Shown piece after piece: positions 16,890 to 26,424 of a DNA stretch of 64,000 nt; the first letter of the stretch is position 1; every line of letters starts with the position of its first letter. The stretch is from Acrocarpospora macrocephala (GTDB lineage Bacteria > Actinomycetota > Actinomycetes > Streptosporangiales > Streptosporangiaceae). The notes under the pieces are model-generated. The model saw nothing but the letters and a program-made list of their open reading frames with translations. It searched no databases and had not been told where the DNA came from. The stretch lies in contig NZ_BLAE01000040.1 in assembly GCF_009687865.1 (NCBI RefSeq), positions 40,104 to 104,103 of the forward strand, given 5' to 3'. Both the position numbers and the translations under genes were made by a program.

Positions 16890-17837
16890 ATGAGCACTCG
16901 CATGATCATCCGTCGGCTCGGTGGCGGTCTGCTGGTCCTGTGGCTGGTGTCCATCCTCACCTTCCTGCTGGTCCACCTCATTCCGGGCGACCCGGCCGAG
17001 GTGATCGCGGGCGAGAACGCCACCACCGCCGACGTGGAGCGCATCCGCACCCAGCTGGGGCTGGACCGGCCCGTGCTCGCGCAGTACGTCACCTGGCTGT
17101 CCGGCGTGCTCCGCGGCGACCTCGGCAAATCGCTGTTCACCGACAAGTCGGTGCTCACCTCGATCGCGGAGGTGGCTCCGCCGACCCTGGTCATCACCGT
17201 CATGGCGATCGTCCTCGCGGTGCTGGTCGGGGTGTCGGCTGGCATCGTCGCGGGCCTGACCCAGGGCGGACGCCTGGACCGGCTCGTCTCCACCCTGGCC
17301 ACCCTGGGCATCGCGATGCCGAGCTTCTGGCTGGGGCTGGTGCTGGTCTCGGTCTTCTCACTCACCAACACCTGGCTGCCGGCGACCGGTTACGCGGACC
17401 TGGGGGAGGGCTTCGGCACCTGGCTGTCGCACGTGATCCTCCCCTCGACCGCGCTGGGCCTGGCCACGGCCGCGGAGCTGGCCCGGCACACCCGCGGCTG
17501 CGTGGCCGACGTGCTCACCCGGCCGTACGTGCGAACCGCGCGGGCCAGGGGCGCGTCCGGCGGCTGGCTGGTCCGGCGGCACATCCTGCGCAACGCCGCC
17601 ATCCCGGTGGTGACCGTGCTGGGCCTGCAGGCGGGGCGGCTGCTGGGCGGCGCGATCGTGATCGAGGCCGTGTTCGGCATCTCCGGCCTCGGCACCCTGG
17701 CCGTCAACGCGGTGCTGCAGCGCAACTACCCGGTGATCCAGGGATACGTGCTGCTCTGCGCCGTCGTCGTCGTCCTGATGAACCTCATCGTGGATCTGGC
17801 CTACGGCTGGATCAATCCGAAGGTGCGCACCGCATGA
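16890..17837 (+). CDS. Dipeptide-type ABC transporter permease (DppB-like)
   Basis: A 315-residue inner-membrane permease with six predicted TM segments, the first being 'LLVLWLVSILTFLLVHLIPGDP', the family's signature opening. The EAA-loop that contacts the ATPase is in 'TARARGASGGWLVRRHILRNAAIPV'. ATG 16890 is spaced 6 nt from GGAGG; a GTG two codons upstream is within the Shine-Dalgarno and unlikely. Its stop overlaps the next permease by ATGA. Together with the next three genes and the binding protein at 26.4 kb it makes a complete importer of the peptide/opine/nickel class. The solute is unknown, but the gene company points to an organic catabolic substrate, not a peptide. Confidence 0.9.
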   Translation: MSTRMIIRRLGGGLLVLWLVSILTFLLVHLIPGDPAEVIAGENATTADVERIRTQLGLDRPVLAQYVTWLSGVLRGDLGKSLFTDKSVLTSIAEVAPPTLVITVMAIVLAVLVGVSAGIVAGLTQGGRLDRLVSTLATLGIAMPSFWLGLVLVSVFSLTNTWLPATGYADLGEGFGTWLSHVILPSTALGLATAAELARHTRGCVADVLTRPYVRTARARGASGGWLVRRHILRNAAIPVVTVLGLQAGRLLGGAIVIEAVFGISGLGTLAVNAVLQRNYPVIQGYVLLCAVVVVLMNLIVDLAYGWINPKVRTA

Positions 17838-18706
17838 CAACCGCCACCCTGAGTTCCGCCACCAGAAGCTCCCAGCGCAGCCGGGTCATCCGGAACGTCC
17901 TGCGCCGCCCGTCCGCCGCGACCGCCGCCGGTTTCGTGGCCGTCCTGGTGCTGTTCGCCGTTTTTGGCCCGCTCATCTCCCCGCACGACCCGGACGCGCA
18001 GGACCTGGGCAACAGGTTCGCCGAGCTGAGCTGGTCCCACCTGCTGGGCACCGACGAGTTCGGCAGGGACGTGGCCAGCCGGATCATCCAGGCGAGCAGG
18101 ATCGCCCTGGTCGCGCCGCTCATCTCGGTGGGCGTGGCGCTGCTCATCGGCCTGCCGTTCGGCCTGTGGGCCGGGCTGCGCCGGGGCGTCGTGGACGCCG
18201 TCGCCGGGCGGCTCGCCGACACCGTCCTCAGCCTGCCCGCCATGGTCGGGGCGCTGGCCATCCTGGCGGTGCTCGGCCCCGGCCTGGTCAACGCCATGGT
18301 GGCGATCGGCATCATCTTCGCGCCCGGCCTGTTCCGGGTGGTGCGCGGCGCCACCCTGGCGGTGGCCGAGGAGACCTTCGTGCACTCGGCGGTGGCGATC
18401 GGCTCGCCCACCCGCCGGACCCTGTGGGTGCACATCCTGCCCAACATCGCCGCCCCGCTGCTGGTCCAGGTGACCATCCTGATGGGTGTCGCGCTGCTGG
18501 CCGAGGCCAGCCTGAGCTTCATCGGGCTCGGCGTGCAGCCGCCCGACGCCAGCTGGGGGTCGATGCTGAAGGCCGCCTACACCAACCAATTCGACGCGCC
18601 CTACTCGGTCGTGCCGCCCGGGATCGCGATGGTCCTGACGGTGCTGGCCTTCAACACCATCGGTGACGCGATCCGCGACGCGGTCGGACTGAGGAGAGGC
18701 ATATGA
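17834..18706 (+). CDS. Dipeptide-type ABC transporter permease (DppC-like)
   Basis: A 290-residue permease. It has the OppC N-terminal TM, the 'HLLGTDEFGRDVASRIIQASR' segment that marks DppC/OppC proteins, and the EAA loop 'SPTRRTLWVHILPNIAAPLLVQ'. Five to six TM helices follow. The start ATG 17834 overlaps the previous stop, and the stop overlaps the following ATPase by four bases. It is the partner of the DppB-like permease. Confidence 0.9.
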   Translation: MTTATLSSATRSSQRSRVIRNVLRRPSAATAAGFVAVLVLFAVFGPLISPHDPDAQDLGNRFAELSWSHLLGTDEFGRDVASRIIQASRIALVAPLISVGVALLIGLPFGLWAGLRRGVVDAVAGRLADTVLSLPAMVGALAILAVLGPGLVNAMVAIGIIFAPGLFRVVRGATLAVAEETFVHSAVAIGSPTRRTLWVHILPNIAAPLLVQVTILMGVALLAEASLSFIGLGVQPPDASWGSMLKAAYTNQFDAPYSVVPPGIAMVLTVLAFNTIGDAIRDAVGLRRGI

Positions 18707-19689
18707 CGCTGCTGTCGGTGGAAGGGCTCACCATCGACCTGCCCGGCCGCCAGCCCGGCCTGGTGGAGGATGTCAGCTTCCAGGTGAGCGAGGGCCGCTC
18801 CACCGCGCTGATCGGCGAGTCCGGCTGCGGCAAGACGCTGACCTCGATGTCCATCCTCGGCCTGCTGCCCGCCGCCGTCCGGGTCACGGCCGGTTCCGTC
18901 TGGTTCGACGGGGTCGACCTGCTCACGTGCACGCCCCGGCAGCTGCGCCGGATCCGCGGCGGGCCGGTCGGCATGGTCTTCCAGGAACCGATGAGCAGCC
19001 TCAACCCGACCATGACGGTCGGCGACCAGATCGCCGAGGCGCGGCGGCTGCACCTGGGCGAGCGGCGCGGGGCGGCCCTGGCGCGGGCGCGCGAGCTGCT
19101 GGAGCGGGTCGGCATCCCGAACGCCGCCCGGAGGATCGGTGCCTACCCGCACGAGATGAGCGGCGGCATGCAGCAACGGGTCATGATCGCGGCGGCCATC
19201 GCCTGCGAGCCCAAGCTGGTCATCGCCGACGAGCCGACCACCGCGCTGGACGTCACCATCCAGGCCGAGATCCTGGCGCTCCTGCGGGACCTGCAACGCG
19301 ACCTCGACCTGGCCGTCCTGCTGGTCACCCACGACCTCGGCGTGGTCGCCGACTTCTGCGACGAGGTGGTCGTCATGTACGCCGGTCACATCGCCGAGCG
19401 CACCACCGTGGACCGGCTGTTCTACGACCCGGGGCACCCGTACTCCAGCGCGCTGCTGGCGGCCGTGCCGCAGTCGGGCCAGGCCAGGTCGCGGCTGACG
19501 GTGATCCCGGGGCGGGTGCCGTCCGCCGGCGGGTTCCCGGCCGGGTGCCGGTTCGAGCCGCGCTGCGCGCACGCCGTGGAGCACTGCCGGGAGCCCCAGC
19601 CTGACGCCCTGCTGGGCGAGGGACACCGCACCCGATGTGGCCGCGTCGCCTCCGGCGACCTGACGCTCAAGGGAGCCGGCCGTGGCTGA
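18703..19689 (+). CDS. Dipeptide-type ABC transporter ATPase (DppD-like)
   Basis: A 328-residue nucleotide-binding subunit. Walker A is GESGCGKT, the Q-loop is [11 protein letters not shown], the signature is MSGGMQQRV, Walker B is [12 protein letters not shown], and the switch His is in LLVTHDLG. The C-terminal oligopeptide/dipeptide extension with paired cysteines is present ([15 protein letters not shown]). It overlaps both neighbours, which suggests equal expression with the second ATPase. Confidence 0.92.
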   Translation: MTLLSVEGLTIDLPGRQPGLVEDVSFQVSEGRSTALIGESGCGKTLTSMSILGLLPAAVRVTAGSVWFDGVDLLTCTPRQLRRIRGGPVGMVFQEPMSSLNPTMTVGDQIAEARRLHLGERRGAALARARELLERVGIPNAARRIGAYPHEMSGGMQQRVMIAAAIACEPKLVIADEPTTALDVTIQAEILALLRDLQRDLDLAVLLVTHDLGVVADFCDEVVVMYAGHIAERTTVDRLFYDPGHPYSSALLAAVPQSGQARSRLTVIPGRVPSAGGFPAGCRFEPRCAHAVEHCREPQPDALLGEGHRTRCGRVASGDLTLKGAGRG

Positions 19690-20713
19690 GGATCGGGTGG
19701 TCCTGCGGGTTCAGGGCCTGAGCAAGTCGTTCCCGATGCGCCGGGGCGCGTTCGGCCGGACGGTGGAGAGCGTCCGCGCCGTGGACGGTGTGGATCTGGA
19801 GGTGCGGGCCGGCACCACCGTCGGCATCGTCGGCGAGTCGGGTTCCGGCAAGACCACCGTAGGCCGGTTGATGGCCCGGCTGCTCACCCCCGACCAGGGC
19901 ACCGTCGAGGTGGAGGGCAAGGATGTCAGCCGGGCCAAGGGCCGCGAGCTGAAACAGATGCGCGCCCGCCTCCAGGTCATCTTCCAGGACCCGTACGGCG
20001 CGCTCGACCCCACCAAGACCGTCGCCCACGCCGTCGCGGAACCGCTGCTGGTGCACGGCCGGATCCGCCGGGGGGAGATGCGCGAGCGGGCGGCCGCCCT
20101 GCTGGCCCGGGTGGCGCTCGACCCGGCGTTCGTGGACCGCTACCCGGACGAGCTGTCCGGCGGGCAGCGGCAGCGCGTCTGCATCGCCCGTGCCTTGGCC
20201 CTGTCGCCCAGCGTGCTGGTGGCCGACGAGCCGACCTCCGCGCTCGACCTGTCCACCCGGTCGGAGATCCTCAACCTGCTGCTGTCCATCCAGGAGGACA
20301 CCGGCCAGGCGATGGTGCTGGTCTCGCACGACTTCGCCACCGTACGGCACCTGGCGCACCGGATCGCGGTGATGTATCTGGGCCGGATCGTCGAGGAAGG
20401 TCCGGCCGAGCAGATCGCGGAGGACCCGCGGCACCCCTATACCAAGGCGTTGTTGTCGGCGGTGCCGCTGCCCGACCCGCGCGCGCAGCGGGCCCGCCGC
20501 AGGACCGTGCTCAAGGGCGACCTGCCCGATCCGGCCAACCCGCCCTCGGGCTGCCGGTTCCACACCCGCTGCCCGGTGGCGCTGCCCGAGTGCGCCCAGC
20601 AGGACCCGCCGCTGCTTCAGATCGCGGCCGAGCACCGAGTGGCCTGCGTGCGCCACCGGCCGGGCGAGAAACCGATGGATGAAGTGACGATCCCCCAGGA
20701 GACCGTGCGATGA
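19682..20713 (+). CDS. Dipeptide-type ABC transporter ATPase (DppF-like)
   Basis: A 343-residue second ATPase. Walker A is GESGSGKTT, the signature is LSGGQRQRV, Walker B is VLVADEPTSALDLS, the switch region is LVSHDFATV, and the C-terminal cysteine extension is GCRFHTRCPVALPEC. The GTG start at 19682 overlaps the previous gene by 8 bp, and its stop overlaps the CaiB-like gene by ATGA. That direct coupling of importer and CoA-transferase supports a role of the transporter in catabolism. Confidence 0.92.
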   Translation: MAEDRVVLRVQGLSKSFPMRRGAFGRTVESVRAVDGVDLEVRAGTTVGIVGESGSGKTTVGRLMARLLTPDQGTVEVEGKDVSRAKGRELKQMRARLQVIFQDPYGALDPTKTVAHAVAEPLLVHGRIRRGEMRERAAALLARVALDPAFVDRYPDELSGGQRQRVCIARALALSPSVLVADEPTSALDLSTRSEILNLLLSIQEDTGQAMVLVSHDFATVRHLAHRIAVMYLGRIVEEGPAEQIAEDPRHPYTKALLSAVPLPDPRAQRARRRTVLKGDLPDPANPPSGCRFHTRCPVALPECAQQDPPLLQIAAEHRVACVRHRPGEKPMDEVTIPQETVR

Positions 20714-22980
20714 ACGACAGGGGAGGTGCGCTGGCGGGTGTCAGGGTCGTCGACTTCGGTCACTACGTGGCCGGGCCGCTGGCCGCGCTGATGCTCGCCG
20801 ACCAGGGCGCCGACGTGGTCCGCGTGGACCGCCCAGGGGCCGTGCTGGACAGCGCCGACGCATTCCTCAACCGGAACAAACGCCGCATCACTCTGGACCT
20901 GAAGGCCGATTTGGACACCGCCAGGGAGCTGATCCGGCGGGCCGACGTGCTGATCGAGAACTTCCGGCCGGGGGTGATGGATCGGCTCGGGCTCGGCTGG
21001 GCGGAGTTGCGCGAGGTCAACCCCCGGCTGCTGTACTGCTCGCTGCCCGGCTTCGCCGCCGCCGACCCGCGGGCCGGGGTGCCCGGCTGGGAGGGGGTCA
21101 TCGCGGCGGCCACCGGCAACTGCCGGATCAGGGCCGGGTACGTGCCCAAGGGTTGGGACCCCACCCGCCCGACCTACAGCGCGATCCCGGTGGCGTCCAA
21201 CTTCGCGGCCTTCTGCGGGGCGTACGCGGTGGTGGCGGGACTGACATCGCGGCACCGCACCGGCCGGGGGGATCGCATCGAGGTGCCGCTGTATAACGCG
21301 ATGTTCGAGGCGATCGGGGGTACTGGGGCGTACCCGACGGCCCGGGGTCTTGGACCGGAACGTGCCATCAGCGCCAACGGCAGCGGCACCTATCGCTGCG
21401 CGGACGGTCGCTATGTGCAGTTCAACCCGATCGGCGCGACCACTCGTTTCCTCTCGTGGTTTCTCGACGCGGCGGGGGTGGCCGAGTGGGCTGGGGAAGG
21501 ACTGACCGACCGGCCCAGGATGGACCGCGAGCCGCACTTGCGTGACCTGCTGGAAAAGCGGCTGACAGGACTCTTCCTGAGCCGCCCCGCGCTGGAGTGG
21601 GAGGAACTCGCCGACGCGGCCGGGGTGCCGCTCACCCTGGTGCGGACCACCAAGGAGTGGCTGGACACTGCGCATGCGCGGGTGTCCGGCGAGGTGGTCG
21701 TGCTGGACGACCCGGTGCTCGGGCCGACCGCCATGCCCGGCTCCCCGGTCTGGCTGTCGGAGACCCCCGCCGTGCCTGGCCGGCCGCGCAGCCTGCCCGA
21801 TGGGGACCGAGCGGAGATCTTGGCCGAGTTGGCCACGCCGTCGGATTCCGCCTGGTTGCTGGCGGGTGGGGGCGGATTGCCGTACCAGGGGCGGAAGGTT
21901 GTGGATCTGACCCAGATTCTGGCCGGGCCGAGTGCGGGGCGCATTCTGGCCGAGTTCGGGGCCGACGTGGTCAAGATCAATGTGCCGCAGCGGTGGGTCG
22001 GCGCGCATGGGTTTGTGAATCGGGGCAAGCGCACCGTGCTGCTGGACGTCAAGTCCAGTCAGGGTCAGCAGGTCCTGTGGCGGTTGATCGACGAGGCGGA
22101 TGTGCTCACGCACAACTTTCCCGGGCGGACTGCGGACAGTTATGGACTGGGTTATCAGCACGTGCGGGCCCGCCGTCCGGACATCGTCTACGTGTCGGTC
22201 AACTGTTTCGGGCGTGGCGGGCCGTGGTCGGATCGGCGGGGCTACGAGACGCAGGGTCAGGCGGCTACCGGGATCATGGTCCGCTCTGGTGGGGAGGGGC
22301 CGCCGGCAGTGTTCGGGCCGTACAACGTGCTGGATTACGGGACCGGCGCGATGGCGGCGTTCGCCGCCGCGCTTGGCCTCTACCACCAGGAGACCACGGG
22401 GCAGGGGCAGCACGTGCACGCCTCGCTCACCCAGACCGGCCTTTACCAGCAGGCCTGGCATGTGCTGGCTGAGACGTCGGGCCAAGGTCCCGCCGCGCTC
22501 GGGCCGAGCCCGTGGCAGCGCTTCTACCAGGCCGCCGACGGCTGGTTCTTCCTCGGTGCGACGGAGGAGCAGTTGCCCTTGCTGCGCCAGGTGCCCGGTC
22601 TGGACCTGGATTCCGGCCCCGAACACATCGCCGCCGCTTTCCGCTCGGCCAGCGCGGCCGAGTGGACCCGGCGGCTGGTCGCGGTGGGTGTGGGCGCGCA
22701 TCCGGTCTCCTCGCTCGGGGAGCTGATGACCGACCCGCGCGCCAGAACGCTCGGGCTGAGCGTCAACCAGGTCTCCGAGGAGGTCGGGGAGGTGGTGATG
22801 CCCGGTCTCGCCATCTCGGTCGAGGGCAATCCGCCCCGGCTGGGCGAGGCGGTCCGCCGTCCCGGCGCGGACGGGCGTGCGGTGCTGGACGAGATCGGCC
22901 TGGGCGAGGAGGCCGACACGCTGGCGCGGGGCTGGGCTGTCCAGCTGGACGCGCTGCCTCCGGGCTGGAACCCCTTCTGA
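20710..22980 (+). CDS. Double-length CaiB/BaiF family CoA-transferase (two fused domains)
   Basis: A 756-residue protein, about twice the ~400 residues of a family III CoA-transferase. Two CaiB-like units follow each other: residues ~10-380 ('VRVVDFGHYVAGPLAALMLADQGADVV') and ~392-750 ('RKVVDLTQILAGPSAGRILAEFGADVV'). By spacing from the TGxGQ loop, the catalytic Asp is present in unit 2 (Asp542 in NVLDYGTG) but is Ser163 in unit 1 (PVASNF). Family III enzymes form interlocked dimers; a fusion with one dead half would give a pseudo-heterodimer with one active site. It should move CoA between an acyl-CoA donor and a carboxylic acid. Start ATG 20710 overlaps the importer ATPase. Confidence 0.88.
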   Translation: MNDRGGALAGVRVVDFGHYVAGPLAALMLADQGADVVRVDRPGAVLDSADAFLNRNKRRITLDLKADLDTARELIRRADVLIENFRPGVMDRLGLGWAELREVNPRLLYCSLPGFAAADPRAGVPGWEGVIAAATGNCRIRAGYVPKGWDPTRPTYSAIPVASNFAAFCGAYAVVAGLTSRHRTGRGDRIEVPLYNAMFEAIGGTGAYPTARGLGPERAISANGSGTYRCADGRYVQFNPIGATTRFLSWFLDAAGVAEWAGEGLTDRPRMDREPHLRDLLEKRLTGLFLSRPALEWEELADAAGVPLTLVRTTKEWLDTAHARVSGEVVVLDDPVLGPTAMPGSPVWLSETPAVPGRPRSLPDGDRAEILAELATPSDSAWLLAGGGGLPYQGRKVVDLTQILAGPSAGRILAEFGADVVKINVPQRWVGAHGFVNRGKRTVLLDVKSSQGQQVLWRLIDEADVLTHNFPGRTADSYGLGYQHVRARRPDIVYVSVNCFGRGGPWSDRRGYETQGQAATGIMVRSGGEGPPAVFGPYNVLDYGTGAMAAFAAALGLYHQETTGQGQHVHASLTQTGLYQQAWHVLAETSGQGPAALGPSPWQRFYQAADGWFFLGATEEQLPLLRQVPGLDLDSGPEHIAAAFRSASAAEWTRRLVAVGVGAHPVSSLGELMTDPRARTLGLSVNQVSEEVGEVVMPGLAISVEGNPPRLGEAVRRPGADGRAVLDEIGLGEEADTLARGWAVQLDALPPGWNPF

Positions 22981-22991
22981 TTGGAGATCCG

Positions 22992-24200
22992 ATGGAATAC
23001 GACCTGCTGATCAGAGGCGGCCGGGTCCTGGACCCGGGACAGGCCATCGACGGTGTCCTGGACGTGGCGATCACTGGTGGGCGCATCAGCGCGCTGGGCC
23101 AGGACATCCTCGCCGATCAAGCCCGCCGCGTCATCGACGTGCGCGGCCGATATGTGGTGCCCGGCTTGATCGATCTGCACACCCACGTCGCGTACGGCGC
23201 CATCACCCCCGGCGTCGGCATGGAGGGCTGCGACCCCGACGTGATCGGCGTCGGATCCGGAGTGACCACGCTCGTGGACGCGGGCTCGGTCGGCGTGGCC
23301 GCCATCGGCGTCTTCTCGGCCTTCATCCAGCCCAAGGCCAGGACCAGGATCGTGCCCTACCTGAACATCGGCAGCCACGCCCACACCATGCCCACCATGG
23401 TGGACGTCAACAGCATGGACGAGATCGACCAGGACGCCATCGCCCGGTGCATGGCCGCCAACCCCGGCCTGGTCCAGGGCGTCAAGCTACGGCTGGTCGG
23501 GCCACTCGTCGCCGAGCGCGGCAAGGAGGTCTTCGCCGCCGCCAAGGACGTGGCCCGCGAGTACGGCGTGCCGCTCATGATCCACATCGGCGACCTGTCC
23601 GCGCACCGGCGACCGAATCCCGAGCGGCTCACCCCCATCACCCGGTTCGCCCTCGACCAGCTGGACCCCGGCGACATCCTCACCCACCTGTGCACGCCCA
23701 ACCCCGGCGGCGCGCAGGGGATGACGCAAGCCCTGGTCGCGGCCAGGGAACGCGGTGTGATCCTGGACTCCGCGCTCGGCCGCGGCAACTTCGGCTACCG
23801 GGTAGCCAGCGAGCAGCGCGAGCTGGGCCTCGCGCCGGACACCATCAGCAGCGACCTGACGGCGATGGGCCAGAACTTCCACTCGCTGCTCGAATGCATG
23901 GCGAAGTTCCTGGCCGTCGGCTACAGCCTGGCCGACGTGGTGCGGATGACCACGGTGAACGCGGCCAAGGCGATCGGCCTAGAGCACGAGCTGGGAGCCA
24001 TCGCCGTCGGGCGCGAAGCCGATCTCACCGTCCTGGACCTGGTCGAGGGCGACTTCGAGTTCGTCGACACCGCGCAGGAGACCTTCCACGGCGGATACGG
24101 CCTGGTGCCCGTGCACACCGTACGAGCAGGGGAACTGGTGCCACCGGTGTGGGGCACCCACCCGTGGGGCTGGCTCCCGGCCACCCGGGGGGCGTTATGA
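22992..24200 (+). CDS. Amidohydrolase/deacetylase-family metallohydrolase
   Basis: A 402-residue dihydroorotase-like enzyme. Metal ligands are seen in order: HTH in VPGLIDLHTHVAYG, a Lys suited to carbamylation in GVKLRLVG, His in PLMIHIGD, His in DILTHLCTP and Asp in ISSDLTA. A composite beta-sandwich frames the barrel (start 'LLIRGGRVLDPG', end 'GREADLTVLDL'). This subgroup includes N-acyl-amino acid or amide hydrolases. GGAGA precedes ATG 22992, 11 bp after the CoA-transferase. It probably hydrolyses an amide, imide or lactone in the imported compound or an intermediate. Confidence 0.85.
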   Translation: MEYDLLIRGGRVLDPGQAIDGVLDVAITGGRISALGQDILADQARRVIDVRGRYVVPGLIDLHTHVAYGAITPGVGMEGCDPDVIGVGSGVTTLVDAGSVGVAAIGVFSAFIQPKARTRIVPYLNIGSHAHTMPTMVDVNSMDEIDQDAIARCMAANPGLVQGVKLRLVGPLVAERGKEVFAAAKDVAREYGVPLMIHIGDLSAHRRPNPERLTPITRFALDQLDPGDILTHLCTPNPGGAQGMTQALVAARERGVILDSALGRGNFGYRVASEQRELGLAPDTISSDLTAMGQNFHSLLECMAKFLAVGYSLADVVRMTTVNAAKAIGLEHELGAIAVGREADLTVLDLVEGDFEFVDTAQETFHGGYGLVPVHTVRAGELVPPVWGTHPWGWLPATRGAL

Positions 24201-25210
24201 CCACACGCGGCGACCGCCGTCGCTTCCTCCTCGACGACGACTGGGAGCGCCTGCCCGACGGCCTGCGGCACGCGGATGTGACCGCCGTGGATGTGGACGC
24301 GGACGACCGCGTCTACTTGTTCACCCGCTTCGACCACCAGGTCCTGGTCTACGAGCGCGACGGCACGTTCGTCCGCTCCTGGGGACTCGGCCTCTTCACC
24401 ATGCCGCACGGCCTGACCGTCGGACCCGACGGCGCGATCTACTGCGTGGACGCGGGCGACCACACCGTGCGCAAGTTCACCCCCGACGGAGAACTGCTCC
24501 TCACCATCGGAACCGAGGGCATCCCCTCCGACACGGGCTACACCTCCACCGGCCCCGCGCGGGTGCACAGCGTGGAGCGGGTGCGCCACCCCGGCGGCCC
24601 CTTCAACCGCTGCACCGCCCTGGCCGTCGCCCCCGACGGCGACCTGTACATAACCGACGGATACGGCAACTGCCGCGTCCACCACTTCACCCCCGACGGC
24701 GAACTGATCCACTCCTGGGGCGAGATCGGCACCGGCCCCGGCCAATTCCACCTCCCGCACTGCTTGGACATCACCCCCGACGGCCGGGTCCTGGTCGGCG
24801 ACCGCGAGAACGACCGCATCCAGGTGTTCGACACCACCGGCAAGTTCATCGAGGCGTGGACGGACGTGCGCCGCCCCTGCGCGCTGACCGTCGCCCCGGA
24901 CGGCACGGTCTTCGTGGCCGAGCTGTGGCGGCCGAAGGGCGCGAAGTCCTTCGTCCACGGTGAGATGACCGAGGACCACCCGGCCCGGCTCTCCGTGCTG
25001 GGCCAGGACGGCGGCGTGCTCGAGCGGTGGGGCGACTCCACCCAGGACCGCGCCGCCCCCGGCAACTTCATCGCCCCGCACGGCATCGCGCTGGATTCCC
25101 GCGGCGACCTGTACGTCGCCGAGGTGACCTACAGCTTCGCCGTCAGACCAGGCCTGGTCGACCAGTCGTGCGCCAGCCACCAACTCCAGAAATTCAAAGG
25201 AATCGTATGA
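24197..25210 (+). CDS. NHL-repeat beta-propeller protein
   Basis: A 337-residue protein composed of repeated NHL/SMP-30-like blades: 'VTAVDVDADDRVYLFTR', 'PHGLTVGPDGAIYCVDAGDHTVRKF', 'CTALAVAPDGDLYITDGYGNCRVHHF', 'PHCLDITPDGRVLVGDRENDRIQVF', 'PCALTVAPDGTVFVAE', and 'PHGIALDSRGDLYVAE'. About six blades make a propeller similar to the peptidyl-hydroxyglycine lyase (PAL) domain and lactonase-like enzymes. There is no signal peptide, so it works in the cytosol. Start and stop both overlap neighbours by ATGA. It may be a lyase or lactonase of the pathway; no catalytic residue set can be assigned with confidence. Confidence 0.75.
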   Translation: MTTRGDRRRFLLDDDWERLPDGLRHADVTAVDVDADDRVYLFTRFDHQVLVYERDGTFVRSWGLGLFTMPHGLTVGPDGAIYCVDAGDHTVRKFTPDGELLLTIGTEGIPSDTGYTSTGPARVHSVERVRHPGGPFNRCTALAVAPDGDLYITDGYGNCRVHHFTPDGELIHSWGEIGTGPGQFHLPHCLDITPDGRVLVGDRENDRIQVFDTTGKFIEAWTDVRRPCALTVAPDGTVFVAELWRPKGAKSFVHGEMTEDHPARLSVLGQDGGVLERWGDSTQDRAAPGNFIAPHGIALDSRGDLYVAEVTYSFAVRPGLVDQSCASHQLQKFKGIV

Positions 25211-26406
25211 GGCGCGACACCCACCGAATTCTCACCACCCACGGCGGCAACCTGCCCAGACCCAAGGACCTGGACGACCTGATCGCCCAGGGCGAGCAGG
25301 CGGCCGTGGACGAGCGACTCCCAGGCGCGGTAGGCGAGGTCGTGGACCTCCAGATCGCCTGCGGCCTGGACACCGTCAACGACGGCGAGTACGTCAAAGC
25401 CGCGAACATGTCCGGATATTCCGGTTATATCCACGCCCGGGTGACCGGCTGGGAGACCCTGCCCATCGAGCCGGGCACGCCGCCGAAGCGCGAGTTCGTG
25501 GCGGCCCGCGACAAGGCCGAGTTCCCCGGCATGTACGCCTCCGGGTTGTGGCTGGCGGGCTCGGGCGGCCCGATCCGGCCCGGCTTCTCGACACCCGGCG
25601 CCGCCCCGAAGCTCTCCACCACCGAACGCGTGTGCACGTCCCCGATCGCCTACACCGGCCAGGACGCCATCGCCGCCGACATCGACGCCCTGAAAACCGC
25701 CCTCACGGGCAGGGAGGCGGACGGCTTCATCGCCGCCCTCGGCCCGCTCAGCCTGGGCGCCGGCGCGCGGAACGCGTACTACCCGAGCGAAGAGGACTAC
25801 ATGTTCGCGGTGGCCGAGGCGCTCCGCGAGGAGTACCGGGCGATCACCGACGCCGGTCTGATCCTGCAGATCGACGAGCCGGAGTTCGCCACCACCTGGC
25901 AGTTCCACCCCAGCTGGACGGTGGAGGACCTGCGCCGCTACCTGGAGTCGGCGGTCGAGGTGCTCAACCACAGCATCGCCGGGCTGCCCGCCGACCAGAT
26001 CCGGCTGCACACCTGCTGGGGCAGCGGCCACCGCCCGCACACCCAGGACATCGGCCTGCAGCACATCGCCGACCTGCTGATCAAGGTCAACGCGGGTGCG
26101 TACGCCATCGAGGCAGGAAATGTCCGGCACGCGCACGAGTGGCGGGTGTGGGAGGACGTGAAGCTGCCCGAGGGCAAGATCCTCATCCCTGGGGTGGTCA
26201 GCCACGCGACCGACCTGGTCGAGCATCCCGAGCTGGTCGCCGAGCGGCTGGTGAACTTCGCCGGCGTGGTCGGCAGGGAGAACCTGCACGCCGGCACCGA
26301 CTGCGGGATCGGATCCCGGGTGGGCCACGAGGAGATCGTCTGGGCGAAGCTGCGCGCTCTCGCCGAAGGCGCCGCAATCGCCGCTGAGCGGTTGCGGAAC
26401 AAGTGA
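25207..26406 (+). CDS. Cobalamin-independent methionine synthase II-like (MetE C-domain) protein
   Basis: A 399-residue zinc methyltransferase-fold protein similar to the C-terminal domain of MetE and to epoxyalkane:coenzyme M transferase-type enzymes. Zinc ligands are visible as His and Cys in RLHTCWGSGH and Cys in AGTDCGIGSR; the conserved Asp-Glu is in ILQIDEPEFA. The length, less than half of MetE, and the lack of the MetE N-domain argue against methionine synthesis. In a catabolic operon it more likely moves an alkyl group to a thiol, or removes an O-methyl or opens an epoxide. This is inference. Start and stop are tightly packed with neighbours. Confidence 0.75.
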   Translation: MRRDTHRILTTHGGNLPRPKDLDDLIAQGEQAAVDERLPGAVGEVVDLQIACGLDTVNDGEYVKAANMSGYSGYIHARVTGWETLPIEPGTPPKREFVAARDKAEFPGMYASGLWLAGSGGPIRPGFSTPGAAPKLSTTERVCTSPIAYTGQDAIAADIDALKTALTGREADGFIAALGPLSLGAGARNAYYPSEEDYMFAVAEALREEYRAITDAGLILQIDEPEFATTWQFHPSWTVEDLRRYLESAVEVLNHSIAGLPADQIRLHTCWGSGHRPHTQDIGLQHIADLLIKVNAGAYAIEAGNVRHAHEWRVWEDVKLPEGKILIPGVVSHATDLVEHPELVAERLVNFAGVVGRENLHAGTDCGIGSRVGHEEIVWAKLRALAEGAAIAAERLRNK

Positions 26407-26424
26407 AATATGGAGGCAAGGGCC

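Noticed and set aside
25207..26406. Methionine synthase (MetE)
   Set aside because: Only the C-terminal half of MetE is represented and the gene is embedded in a catabolic operon, so methionine synthesis is not the likely role.
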